A model generated the notes under the pieces. It did not search any database, had not been told where the DNA came from, and worked only from the letters and a program-made list of their open reading frames with translations. Below are positions 1 to 12,240 of a DNA stretch of 64,000 nucleotides, one piece after another (within the stretch, counting starts at the first letter, position 1; each line of letters opens with the position of its first letter). The stretch comes from Climacteris rufus (taxonomy: Eukaryota > Chordata > Aves > Passeriformes > Climacteridae). The stretch covers positions 1,296,231 through 1,360,230 of the forward strand of contig VZRZ01004300.1 of NCBI GenBank assembly GCA_013398175.1. Direction: 5' to 3'. A program made the position numbers and the translations under genes.

Positions 1-1693
1 GAGCCTCCGGGCCCCGGCCTGCAGGTGGAATCTTCCAGAAGGGTTGGAGACGTGGAAGAGAAAGCACGAGGCGGCCATCCCTGCTTAAGGCTAGAACGAG
101 CCAGGCTCGGGACTCAGAGGGGTGAAGCGGGATTGGAACGGCGCTGGCTGCGGGAGCCGAGCTCCTTCAGCCTCCAGAGAGCCGAGACCTGCGGCTGGGC
201 TGGGTTGGGAGGAACGGGTGAGCTCTGCCCTGTCCAGGCCAGGATGTCCCTAGGAACCCACGGAGGGATTTCTCAGAAGTGGCAGCGCAGATACCACAGT
301 GGAATGCAAAGCTGTCATCAACACTGTGTTCCCAGAAGGGCAAAGTTTAATTAGAAGACAGAGTAAAACACCATATGTGTTCACAGTGATGCCTTATCCC
401 TTAGGACCTAAAACAGAAGCCACACCAAATTAGGAGAGTAAAAAAGTGGTTCCATTTATTGAAGGGCCTTCAAGGTACATTTAGGGCAGACAGAGCCCCC
501 CCAGGGGCTACACCCAAAATGGAGAATGGGTCATGGGATTTTGTACTTTTATAAGTTTGGTACGTTAGCATATTGGGGTTTAATCTTCCAATTACAGCTT
601 CAGGTAATGAAGTCCTTTATCCCCAGTTTCCTTCCCCCCCATCCCACTTTTTGTTTACATTTCTTGGGGCCTGAGGCTGTAAGATGTCCTTGGGTCTCAG
701 ACGTGGAGAGGAGTTATTTTGTCTAACAAATGGGAAACAGTAGATAACACTCTCTATATGGAGCTTAGGGTTACACACTAAAGAATTGCAGGATTACAAA
801 TGTATGAAAAATACAAAAGCTAAAATCCTAAGGCATCAACAGTACTGTGGAAAACAGTAGGGATAGTTTGGCAGTGTGCTGGTTTGAATTGGTTTTTAAT
901 TGTATTCACAAATGCTTCCTTTATAAAAAAATAACTAATCACAGGTAATACATAGAGCAAGGAAAGCTCTGTTCTTAAAAAGAAATAGTTTTATTCACTT
1001 TCCTTATTTCCTTATTTATATTTTCCCCCTTCGAAACAAGGGTCTTTGTGCTTTGGTGTTACATTTAGTATTGTAAAAGTTACTCTGTGAATGTGGATTA
1101 TTTATAATAACTCGGGGAGTGAATTTAATACACAGGCATGGGTAGAAAGTTGAAATATTACCCCTCTGGTTTCTGAGATGTGAGGAAAAACAGTAGGAGA
1201 AATATGACATCTGTCAGACAAACCCTTTTTCCCTCTTATTATCTAAAGGTTCTACGCTCCAACATGGAGAAATTAATGCTTGCAATGTGCATAATTGCTT
1301 CTGTCCTGTCCTGGCTGTATCAGCCCTTGAAATCCATCATTTCTGTAGCTGAGATGCATGCATCCATTCAACACCTTGGCTTGTGGTACACACAGTGCCT
1401 CCAGTTTTTAGCTTACAATAATGAAGGATCTGAAAAGGAATGAAAATTCATCTTGTTGCTTCATGTGGGTAGTAGTAAGTGTGTGTTGAAAGGTGATTGC
1501 TTTTGCATTATAAAAGTTTTCAACATTAAAAAATATTAGAAATGTGCTATTCTGCTGTCAAATTGAAATACTTTGCTTTGGTAGTTTTGCTATTTTCATT
1601 CTCAGTTAGTATTCAGATTTTGATTCCTGCTTACTTAAAGGTGAAAAGACTACTTGTTTTATATTTCTGAGATTTTTTTTTTTATTCACATAG
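1..1693 (+). other. RECK: Left edge, RECK intron sequence
   Basis: The first 240 bases are GC-rich and carry an open frame without family resemblance; the rest is AT-rich. An open frame at 1180-1443 encodes a hydrophobic stretch, but it has no good splice environment and no RECK-like cysteines. I treat the block as intron, with the possible end of an upstream exon at 1-24. Confidence 0.4.
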
Positions 1694-1767
1694 GAGCCTG
1701 CTGTCCACTCTGTGCTGGAATGCTGAGAATCTTATATGACAAAGACAAGCTGGATAATTTTGCAAGG
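1694..1767 (+). CDS. RECK: RECK antepenultimate coding exon
   Basis: A T-rich tract and a TAG acceptor precede position 1694; the donor is AGG|gtaaac at 1768. Of the three frames only the one needing one base from the previous exon is open. It encodes 24 residues starting ACCPLCAGMLRILYDKDK, a cysteine-bearing segment. The previous exon is not identified with confidence; bases 1-24 could be the end of one (CTGCAG|gtggaa), but this is weak. Confidence 0.75.
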
Positions 1768-4700
1768 GTAAACTGTTTAATCATGCCTAATGTTAAATAG
1801 TACATGAAAAGTCAAATTACTGTACACTTTCTCCTGAAAGGTTAACATGTTATAAAACCCTTTATTTTTCAGTAGTTAGTGTGTGAATGTTGGGTTTTTT
1901 TCTTTATACTGTTCATATTTTCCTTTATTTCTTTATCTGAGACATACAAGTTGAATTACAATGCAAAGCAAAACAGAATTGGGCACAAACAAGCAGACTC
2001 GGGTTTGCAGTTTATGTGAGTTGTAATACAACAGACAAATTATATGGGAACAGCATCTCTGATTCTACTGATTTCATCTCAGAGATTGTGTGTTTGTAGG
2101 TGCTGTGTGTGTGTTGAGCAATTCTGCTGAGTAACAACAGTGTGTGTTAGGTCATGACTGCATCCTGAAATGTCTTCCAGTTGTCCTCTCTAATGGTACC
2201 GGGGGCACAGTGGCTGCTGCAGCTTCTCAGTTCATACATTCACACGTGGCTGCGAAGAAGAATTTTTAGTTTCTGTTAGAAGAAGGCTTTCTAGTTAAAG
2301 AAATGCATTGGTCTTACTCAAGTAGTTGGTGATAACTACTCTCCTCTCACCTACTAAGCACCCTAATACCTGGATTGTAATGTCTGCCTCTCTTAGTTCA
2401 GACAGATGGTTCATGTGAGAAAAAACTGCTTCCAATGCTAGAGTTCTATAAATCTGATTTTTCCTTCTCTGCCCCCCACTGCTCTGCCTGTTTTTTTGTA
2501 AACAGGAAAGAAAAGTCACAATCTCCACAGAGCAAACAAACATGAAAGATCTGCTAAAATTGTGTTCTACTGGAGTTCCAAACTAAGACAGTAAAATCTA
2601 AGTTTGACACTACCAGTCATTCATAAAGTACCTCTGTGCTTCTCTTTTTCAGACTGTTTGAATAGGGTTTGCTGATTAATCAGCATGACAGACTAGATTT
2701 TAATGGACAGGAAATCCCTCAAAGAACTGGTAAAAGAAGTGTTGTGTGACACTTTGATTCATGTAATCTACTTGGATTTCCCAGATTTCCACTTGCTAAG
2801 GTCCTGTACCAGTGGTCTTAAAAGAAATGAAACTGCAGTAGGATAAGCAGAATGGATTTCTTGCAGCTAAAGCTAGAAAACAATACAGCAGAATGACCAG
2901 AAATCACAAGTGAAATATTTGTGTTGGTGTCTATACAGACATCCATAAAACACATCTCTAAGTGATCTGGAAAAAAACATTTAAGATGTGGCAGTCCTTA
3001 AACAGACTGAGCATCTACAATCAAATTATTGTTTGTCAGATACAGGCAGCAGAACAGAGCAAAATCTATTTACCTGGTGGTTATGTACTGATCTTAAAAC
3101 TTCACATGTTCCCCTATGTACATCTGTCCTCACAAAGCCACAGCTCTGCATTTCTGGTGGCTCTTGGAACAGGTTCTGTGGTGGTACAGCAGTGCCAGCT
3201 GGGAGGGCTGCTCTGCCTCATTTTCCCCCTTTCTCTCCTTCACCTTTTTTGGTTTTGGTTTTCATGTTCTCTTACCATTTCTCTTACTTTTCATGTTCTC
3301 TTTTTTGGTTTTCATGTTCTCTTACCATTTGTTACAATGATGTTTCAGAAGCATTGAATCCTTTAGGTCTTTTGCTAGCAGGTAGAGTTTAGAACAGTTT
3401 AATGGCTGAAACAAAACTTCTGGCACGATATCATGTTGTTAAAACTGCAGAGGAGAATTTTCCATAATATCACATCACCCACAGAGTTGTTTATTTTCTT
3501 CCAGGTAACAAATAAAAAGCCAATAACAGTACTTGACATACTTGAAAAAATCCGCCTGCATGTGTCAGTGCCACAGTGTGATGTGTTTGGGTACTTAAGC
3601 ATAGAATCTGAAATTGTGATTCTCATCATCCCTGTGGATCAGAACCCCAAACCACTGCAGGTAAACCACATCATTATTTTGTTTACCCAGCATGAATTTG
3701 CTTCACTTTTGCCCATGTACAATGGGACTTGTTTCTCAGGCAGATTTATTGTGTATGCTTTGATTGCCCATGCCCTGTTATGTCCAACTCTGCTTCAGCT
3801 TCTGTCTCCTTCTCTAGCAGAAATGGCCCAAAATATTACCAGGACTTAGGAAAGAAGGCCTTGAGCCTTGCCAGCCTGGTCAGCTCTCACTCCATGTGCA
3901 GCAGGTGCTGCCAGAGTCCTGGGGAGAGGAGGGTTCTGAAATCAGAGGCCACCACTGCTCACCTCACTGGTGGCACCCATTGCTGAGCTAGACAATCCTC
4001 AACTTTCAAAGCTTTGGACATCCAGATATTAAGTTTGTCAAGCTTAAGCTTCACTGAATGCAGCTTCCAATGCTTTTAAAGAGACTCAGTACTAAATTCA
4101 TTTCTGGAGTGCAGTAGAAAGTAAAGTGGAAAAACTGAATTTTCTAATGGAAATTTGTTATTCTCATCATGTCAGTGGGGGAATGGAAACCTGGGGTTTC
4201 TCAGGTTCTATTACTTCCATTCTTCTCTTCCTTTCCCATAAAAGAAATCAGTTTTCTCTGATGTGGAGGAAAAAGCCCAATAAGGAGAAAACCCTGATTT
4301 TTTCCACTGCTGCAGACTTCAAGGCAGTAAGCTGGTCAATCAGGAAGGAAGTGCTCAGTTTTAGAGGTACTTACTTTAGTAAGTACTGTGAGCTTTTTAC
4401 ATCAACATTCAAAACACATGATAACTTGTATATAGGTTCCTTCCTTTTCCTTTTCTACTACCCAGGGCTTCCACGAGAGTTTTCATAGTGCCAAAGTCCA
4501 TGATGAGACCTCCAATGTTTTCCAAGAAGTCCTCCCAAAAGTTATTTAAATCTTACATGCTGCTAGGAGTATTTTTGCATTGGCATTTTCCATGGTAAGA
4601 AGAGAAATAGTAACTTTTTTTTTTCCCCTGTAGATTGAAGCCTGCAACAAAGAAGCAGAAAAGATTGAGTCGCTGATAAATTCAGACAGCCCAACATTAG

Positions 4701-4852
4701 CATCACACGTGCCACTGTCAGCTCTAATTGCATCTCAAGTACAAGTTTCCTTTAGCATTTCTTCTCCTTCTGTTCAAGTGGTGCCTGCTCTGCACTCCCT
4801 GTTCATAAGCCTTCTGTTCACCTTATCATCAGCATTGATACCTGACATGTAA
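1694..4852 (+). CDS. RECK: RECK, 3' terminal coding exons (partial gene)
   Basis: Three exons join in phase (1694-1767, 3505-3660, 4634-4852) to give the last 148 residues of a protein that matches my memory of the RECK C-terminus. Landmarks are ACCPLC at the start of the first exon, then SVPQCDVFGYL, then LINSDSPTLASHVPLSAL, then a hydrophobic tail ending in the stop at 4850-4852. RECK is a GPI-anchored, cysteine-rich, Kazal-motif protein. It restrains MMP2, MMP9, MMP14 and ADAM10 and works with ADGRA2 as a WNT7 co-receptor in vessel formation. The hydrophobic C-terminus fits a GPI-attachment signal. All junctions have GT-AG ends, and phases agree (2 bases complete a codon on entry to the first exon, then phase 0, 0). 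The N-terminal bulk lies left of the window. Family call is from memory of the sequence, not a search. Confidence 0.8.
3505..3660 (+). CDS. RECK: RECK penultimate coding exon
   Basis: A pyrimidine tract with CCAG acceptor ends at 3504 and the donor is CTGCAG|gtaaac at 3661. The exon is 156 bases, phase 0 at both ends, 52 residues including DILEKIRLHVSVPQCDVFGY. The reading frame continues directly into the last exon. Confidence 0.8.
4634..4852 (+). CDS. RECK: RECK last coding exon with GPI-signal-like tail
   Basis: The acceptor is TTTTCCCCTGTAG before 4634. The exon encodes 72 residues and the stop TAA. It begins IEACNKEAEKIESLI and ends in a hydrophobic run (ALHSLFISLLFTLSSALI) with no charged cytoplasmic tail after it. 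This is the pattern of a cleaved GPI-anchor signal and fits the known membrane attachment of RECK. Confidence 0.8.
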   Translation: MEACNKEAEKIESLINSDSPTLASHVPLSALIASQVQVSFSISSPSVQVVPALHSLFISLLFTLSSALIPDM

Positions 4853-5900
4853 CTGCTTGGACAATATGCATGAGGATTGGGGCTTTTGTATTCTGAAGGA
4901 CATTTGGAGCTGTTGATCGCTGAACCAGCAAACAAAAAATGTGCAAGATTTGATGGACTTAGGTTTTTCAATGAAGAACTGAAAGTATTTGAATAATGTG
5001 AAAAGATGATTCTCGTATTCCTAACTAGTCAGATGACTGTGTGAGCACAATTAGATTGTTTTCCATGGATCTTGGAAACATAAGTATGCTCTGGAAGGTT
5101 CTGACATTACGGATTTATGATTTTTGCGAGAAGGGATCTTAAAGGGTTTTTTTCAGCAATGAGCTAAACAGTGTTTTGAGTTTACTGAAGAATGCTAACT
5201 TTATATTATTCAGATGCATATCAGTGACAACAAAAGCATGCACCTATTTTAAACATCATTTTTGGAAGAAACAGATTGCTGCTACTTAATTACCTTACCA
5301 AAAATTTGAGAGTTTATTCTCATGTAAATATGCTTTCATATTTTATTATGAAGAAAACTAACTAGCCCTGGGCCTATTTCAGTAGATGCCTTTACTTGGA
5401 CTAGTAAAGACTTGCAGGACATTGGGCTCACTGCTTGTAAAATGACAATCAAGCTCTATGCTAGTACCTGACTTCAGTGAAGAGATGTGTTCTTTTTATA
5501 GTTTTGTACATTTCAGAATCTCATCTTGGATGCAAAATTATAAAGAATCTCAGTATCTATATTTAAGTGCCATTTAAAATATTGCAGTATTTGCATGTTA
5601 TCTAATGAAATTTATACTTTAAATGTTTATACAAACAGTATGTTTTATTACTTATTGTATTTTATGCACCTGACCTTAGTCTACATGAAGTATTTTATAT
5701 CAGTATTATGATAGCCAACTTTTGAAGTATATACAGAAAAACTTATTTTTGCCAAAATGCTGAACTTTGAAAGAAAGCACTGAAAACTTTTTGAACATGT
5801 ATGTTGTAGCATGTTTGTAGCAATTATTTTCTGCTAAATCGTTTAAATGCAAAAGTATTAAAGCTTTTTATTTTAATAAACACTTGTGTCATGTCCTTGT
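4853..5900 (+). other. RECK: RECK 3' untranslated region
   Basis: AT-rich sequence with no open frame of note follows the RECK stop and runs to a canonical AATAAA at 5875-5880. The T/G-rich stretch just after it (TTGTGTCATGTCCTTGTGT) fits a cleavage downstream element. The exact cleavage site is inferred, not seen. Confidence 0.65.
5875..5880 (+). terminator. RECK: Polyadenylation signal for RECK
   Basis: AATAAA about 1.02 kb downstream of the RECK stop, followed by a GT-rich tract. It is the first canonical signal on this strand after the stop with a good downstream element. Confidence 0.7.
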
Positions 5901-6397
5901 GTAGAATGCATGTCATTTTATAGAATTCAGCAAGACAGTATATATATTCCTTTCTCTCCCAAATAAGTACTTATTTGAGTACTTAACTGCACTTACATAC
6001 ATTTGTGACTCACACAGATAATTTTCCCAAATAGATTTCAGGAGGGTGTCTCAAGGGTGAAAGTGTTCTTGCCAAATACCTTGAGGAAGACTCATGCACA
6101 TAATCATCCAAGCCTTGAAACTAAAAACTTGTTGAATATGTTGATAATCCATCTGTTTCTGAAATTTGTTATGTAGATTCTTTAGACTTGGACACAGGAA
6201 TATAGTGAAAGCATTTTTGAAAAGCTTTTGAACTGAAATGGCTCAGATGATCTCCTCAGAAACTGCAAACAATTCAGATGGTTTATTTTTTCCAAATCAT
6301 TAGCAAGTGTCTCTTCAACACGTTGCCTGTTAGCTTGCTTAGCATTCAGCTGAAGCAAAACTGATGCCTACTAAAAAGAAAGGAATTATAAATGTCT

Positions 6398-6442
6398 TAA
6401 TCTATATGTGTGTGTATGTATGTCTGTATGTATATCTATGCA
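6398..6442. repeat. TGTA/TATG microsatellite-like tract
   Basis: Imperfect alternation of TGTG, TATG and TCTG units. Low-complexity purine-pyrimidine alternation. Confidence 0.6.
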
Positions 6443-8384
6443 CCACACTGGAAAACTTAGAAAAGAGCTTTAAAACAGAATATGGGGAACAGAATATGCA
6501 GTGAATTTACTTTTATACACCTGTCAAAATTTTCTACAGTGAGAAACTATAACAAAAAGGTTGCCTTAATTTGTATGATGAATCTAGAGAAGAAGAATTT
6601 AAGCCCAGAAATTCTTTAATTCATATGTGAGTATCCAGTATTTGCTAAAAGAATGAAGGTTTTTAGAGGTTATGTTAAATATGTAAAGAACCAATGAGAT
6701 TTCATAGAATACTAAATTGTTAAACAGAAGTCCAGCATTCAGAGTGTACAGGGCTTAAGTTCTTTTTCCTGGATGAACAAAAGCACTTGAGTATTTTCTG
6801 GTTTTCTCAAGACCTTGGGCCTACCTCAAAGGAATGAAGAAACTATTAACTTGTGGGGTTTGAATTCAGTTGAACTGGGATAAAAAATGGAAGAAACCAA
6901 GCCCAGTCTTAATTGCAACTTAGGAAATTTGAACCTAAAGGGGACAAATTTGATACAGGTTTCAGAGGAGTTTTCCATAAAAGTGCTAATGATCTTCTGT
7001 CACCATCTGTGTGGAAATCTGGGTTCACTTAGAAAGAATGGAGACCGCACCAGGGCACTTCAAAGGAGCACAAGCCTGTTTGTTGCTTTTATAACAGGCC
7101 CCAGATGAAACATTTACAAACCATTATTTGCTTCTCTGCTGAGAGCTGGAGTTAATGGCAGTAAGTGGCTCCAGAGAGATGCCTCAGTCCTCTTTCACTG
7201 TGCTTGCCTTGGCTCTTCCCAGCGGGGTGGCACGGAAGAGGAGATGCCAGCGGTGCCTCTTCGTGCACCCCCAGGGAAGGATCAGCCACAGGGACAAACA
7301 CCAGGACAAGTAAAAGCAAGAGATTTCTAGCTGAGTTCTGAGTCCAGCAGGGGCTGGGATCTCTGACTTTCAGAGGTGAGAAACAGTCAGTTCTGTGAGA
7401 GGGCACGAAATCTCCCTGGGAGCTGCAGTGTCATTTCCTAGCCCTGCTCCTCTCCCGTGCTCTATTTTTATGCTGCTTTATCCAGTGTCATAACTTAGAG
7501 ATTTATTTGCACATGTGTCTCTCAGTTCAAAGGTAAAACATTATTTATACACCTTTGCTGAGTTTTATGACACTTTTCCAGCTCTTCCTTTTACACATAA
7601 CAAAGAACATTTCAAAACTTTTCCCCACCACCTCTATTCCTAGGAAGCCCTGGGAGCATTTAAATGAGCAATTACAAATATGTGAATGCTCTGTAAGATT
7701 GTGGCCTAAGTGTCATATCTGAGGTCTGGACTGTAAGGTGATACTATAGTCAGGTGAATCCCAAAAAGAAAAAAGTAACATTGAGGGGAAAAAAGATGGA
7801 TCTGTCAGGGATCTGTCAAGACCTGATTACAACTTCCTCCAAATTCTTTGTACAGTGAGAGCAGTGGCTCCAGTGCTCCATGTGGAGCACTAGTGAAGGT
7901 GACATCTGCACGTAACTATTTCACCTGCTAAAAGTGGCTGCACCTACCATGTACATCTGCCTCCCATGTGCATGTTTGGGCACTGCTTGTTTTGTACTCT
8001 CTCCCAATCCTCTCTGGGCTGCAGACTTTTGCAGAGCCCATTGCATAAGCCAAAGAGAGTCTTAGCCCATAAACAAAAACTCTCTGAGAAAAACGTTTCC
8101 AAGCCCTAGCAGGTTTGTTTGTCTCAAATAACCACAACTAGAGCCAAAAGGATACACTTCTAGCATGAAGTAGTAAATCAGCTTTTGCTAATTAATACCA
8201 CAGAGCTGAAGATTTCAGTTGTATTTGAAACTATAATTCTATACAAATTGAATGCAACATTTGCATTATGGAAGGCCAACTGTGTATGACCAATATTTAA
8301 AACAAAAGTGCTTACTTTAAAAGTTGGGGAAACATAATTGCCCAAAACCTTTCTTCATTTTAATGGACTTTCTACATGTACTGC

Positions 8385-8580
8385 TTAATGGAAAAAAGTG
8401 TGAGCATTTCATCTCAATATAAGAAAGACATTTTTCACAGTGATAACAACAAATCCTTGGAACAAACTCCCCAGGGACATGGTGCAGTCTCCACAACTGG
8501 AGGTTTTCAAGATATGACTGGACATGCTGCTAAACGAAGAACAAAAAGGTTGAACCAGATGCTCTTCTGAGGCAACAGTG
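8385..8580 (+). mobile_element. Degraded CR1 LINE 3' fragment
   Basis: The order of words matches the CR1 3' UTR in sense orientation, though diverged: a segment like the ...ttggaacaaactcccca... core, then gtgcagtctccacaactgga, then a tail ending ggttgaaccagatgctcttc. The characteristic terminal octamer repeat is lost. Confidence 0.5.
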
Positions 8581-9483
8581 AACTAAGGCAAAAGGATTTT
8601 TTTGCCTTTCAGTTCCTAGGACCTAAAGGACAATAAAAAATAAAGGACAGCTTTCCCTGGAGATGCAAGAACCCATGACACAGTGCAGTAACCTCATCAT
8701 CATTTAACTAAGAAAGATTGTTAATGTTAAATTTTTCATTAGATTATCATATGTAGGAGAACAATTCCAATTATTTTATATAGGTGTGTGTGGATATATA
8801 TGTATATATATCAAACACATCTATGAACCTATAAATTACTTTCAAACTTGTTGTATTAACAGATACTTGTTAATTAGATCTTAGTCCTTTCTTAACATAG
8901 AATAAATCCATACTTGCCCCCAAAATGGTTCTCGATTTGTCTTCCTCAAGGCTGGATTCTGCTTCCTTTGGCCAAGTCCGGTAAGGAGAGCAACCTGAGC
9001 CAAAGGCTGTTGATGGTCCTGTAACTCTGACAATACTTAATAATCCCACAGATTCTTGCTGTAAAGAGCCACCCTTGTGTTTTTGCAAATGCTTTCTGTT
9101 GTGCTTGGCAACGTTTCTCAATTTGCTTCTTTGTCCTCAGTTCTCAGCATGAGCTGCAAGATGTGCAAAGGTTTTCAATCTGTTTTATCCAGTTCTGATT
9201 CTCCTTCTAAGCCAGCATTCCTCTACAGCACTGCTGAATAGTCCTAGGGGGTTAAATGATTTAATCAGTGGGTTATGATCTACAGCAGAACAGGAGTTCT
9301 CACCAGTGCTAATGTGGCAGGCTTCAAACTAGAGCCTGCTCATCAGCTTGGTGTTCTGCAAATCTGCACTGTTTGCTGACAGTGGAACAAGTGGATGGGT
9401 TGTTACTGCTGTTTGGTGTATAAATTTACTTTTTAGCCAATTTTTGAGCTGCAGTAACATTCAGTAAATAGAAATAAAGATAT

Positions 9484-9556
9484 ACTCACATGCACATATA
9501 TGCATGCATACACATATATACAGAAGATACAGATATGTATATGCATATAAATATGT
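9484..9556. repeat. CATATA/TGCATA alternating tract
   Basis: About 70 bases of alternating purine-pyrimidine sequence made of cacatatatg and gcatacac-type units. A simple repeat. Confidence 0.6.
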
Positions 9557-11699
9557 TTGTATCACAGTGCCCTGTATCAGATTCCATATCAGCCTCTTCA
9601 GGAAGAGCACGTTTGGCCATTGGAGAGAATTTAGCCATTTATTTTAGTAAAGAATCCAAATAGGGGGAGTTAATACTTTAAAGTCTGAATTTCAAGTACA
9701 AACGGCAATCAAAGATGCAGGATCAAGCCAACTTCTTACATAATTTATACCTGGTGTTGTGTGGCTGTAAGCATACAAAAAGGGTAAAAAGATAACTCTG
9801 GATGGTTTCACTCTCAGGTGCATCCACCAGCAGCAGTTCCTTTTCCACTGAGTCAGCAACACTCTGGTGCCTCCTGCTCAGGGCAGTCAGAGCAGCCTTT
9901 GAGTATCAGTGCCACTGCTGGCATGAGGCAGAAGCAGCCAGCAACCATGACTACTGCATCACATCCAGGGCCTCTGGCAGAACAGAGTCATTTAAATATT
10001 TGCAGCCATTAACTCCACACAGCAACTGAGCTGCTGCCAGCAAGGCTGTGGCTGTACTGTCATTAGCACTGGCTGTGGGCACCACCGGCTTCATCCAGAT
10101 CAGAAGCAGGGATGTGTCTTGGCCAGAAAACAGGATACAGCAAGCAGCTGGCTGGCTTTTATGCTGGAAAACAAGTGTTGTCATACACACATTCTCTGTG
10201 CATGTCTTAAATCTGACAGGTTGTGCATTTTGCTTCTCTAACAGGCTTGAAGTGGCAACTCTGGATCAGCAGCTTGTGGCTGCAGTACTTTTCTAAGTGC
10301 TGCTCATGCCCGTCGTGCTGGACTTACTGTGTCCATGCCCCAAAGCTTTAAGCCCTCACTCAAGGCCCAGATGAGTCAGAGAAGATGTGAAAAATGGAAA
10401 TACACATTTCCAAAGCAGAAAAAAAATAAAGCCTTTCTGTCTTTAGAGGATTTCAACAGGAGAAACCATGCAGGCAGGAAAAGTCAGAGGAATGAAACCA
10501 TATAACAGAATGCTTATTGCAAAGACGAGCAGAAAAGAGAGGTGGAAACTATTTTCATCCATGAGTGATGTAACAGGGGTGTGCCACCACAACCAACCTC
10601 AAGCCCAGACTTCCCAGCCCTGCTCTGGCAGATGGCAGAGTGAGGCAGCACTGGTGAGTGACCACAGCAGCAGATTGCAGGTCTGGGAACAGAGCAGGCA
10701 AAGCTGTGGCCTGTGGTGAGGAGCTGAGCTACCCTTCTCCCAGGTCAGCCAGTTGTGATGGCAAGGCAGTTAACACAGTCCAGATTGCAACAACAGCAAT
10801 GCACCAAACTGAGATGCTTTTCATTATTCTGAGAAGGCTTTTTAGTCAAGGTTAAGCATAATCAATGAGGCAAGGGCCTGATTACAATCTGGTAACATGC
10901 ATCTGTTGTGTTCATGTGGAGAAGTTTTTCTTGGCAAGTGTTTAAAAAAACTTTAGAGGCAAACATGGGTGTGAGCAAGGGCTGGAGCCTCAGAAATGCT
11001 CTTTGAACTTTTCACATCATTGTTGCTGCACTGAGGGCATGTATAGCACACAAACACAGGATGCTCACCATTATTGTGGCCCTTTCTTGCTCTGAAGGTG
11101 TCACTCGTGACCCATCACACCTTGTGTTCATTTTCTGTTTCAGAATTAGAAGCAGCACACTCACACTTGCACTTGACAAGTAAATAAATAGCAAATACAC
11201 ACAATTATAAGCAGACTGAGTTAACATCACTGGACTAAACTCTGGAAATGAAACAATTGTTCAGTACTCGTTCCCACTGCCAAGTTTCCCAAACTGAATA
11301 GCTCACCCGAGTTTCCTTTGCAGAGCAGTGCTGTACATCAGCCATCAACTCATCCAAGTGAAGAGAAAGGCACTGGCAGCATGGATGTAGCAACTGTGCC
11401 ATCCTGTGTTACTTCATTTTTCAACAGCAGAGGAAAAGGTTCATACCAGACCATAGCAGGAACATTTATTCTTAGTAAATTGATGTGCAGCTGCTCCTGA
11501 TCTTCAGTACATTTCTACTGCCTACTGCAGTAGACTTTTAACAACTTTGTTACTGACAGATGCCTTTTTTCCAAGGACACATTCATAATCTGGAAGGGTT
11601 CTGAAGGGCAGAGCCTGCTGGCAGGACAAGAGGCAGTGGGTACAAATAGGAAACCTCAAACTCCATCTGGACATCACTTTTACTGTGAGATTGGTTAAA

Positions 11700-11880
11700 C
11701 CAGTGTTTGGCACAGGTTGCCCAGAGAGGCCAAGCCTATCTCCCATCCTTGAAGATCCTCAAGACACGATGGGGGACACTCCTGGGCTCTAGGTGGCTCT
11801 GCCTGAGCAAGAGGTTGGGTTAGATGGTCTGAAATGGTCTCTTCCCACCTCAACAATGCTGTAGTTCTGTAATAAAACCT
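11700..11880 (+). mobile_element. CR1 LINE 3' fragment
   Basis: Contains ggcacaggttgcccagagag and later gttgggttagatggtctgaa, both diagnostic CR1 3' words in sense order. The end near 11875 is a degraded terminal repeat. 5' truncated, as usual for CR1. Confidence 0.8.
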
Positions 11881-12040
11881 TGAGTAGCTGAAAAGTACCA
11901 CTACACATGCTAACCATTTTGCTGGTTTACCTTGCACTTTTAAAATGTCCTCATTTCCAGTATCTGAATTTGAATTCCATGACATCTTTTCTCTTTGCAA
12001 GAGAATTCCAGATCATTAATTCCATTGCAGCAACACGTAC

Positions 12041-12240
12041 CACAGAATCACAGAGTATCAGCTTGGAAAGGACTTTAAGCATCACCTGGTCCAACCTTAC
12101 CTGGAAAAGCACAGTGTAAAGAAGATGGCCCAGCACCCAGTCCAGCTCAACCTTAGAAGTGTCCAATGTTGGGGACTCCACCACTTCCCTGGGGAGATTA
12201 TTCCAATGTCTGTCCTCATTGTGAAAAAAATTCCTCTTGC
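12041..12240 (-). mobile_element. CR1 LINE 3' fragment, reverse orientation
   Basis: Starts with cacagaatcacagagtatca, continues with a ggtccaacct box and then the gactccaccacttccctggg box of CR1. This places the CR1 3' end at the left. Further diverged CR1-like text may continue to about 12460, interrupted by a poly-A run at 12359. Confidence 0.85.

Noticed and set aside
1246..1440. Hydrophobic plus-strand frame as a possible RECK exon
   Set aside because: No good donor, no cysteine pattern expected for this part of RECK, and not needed for phase.
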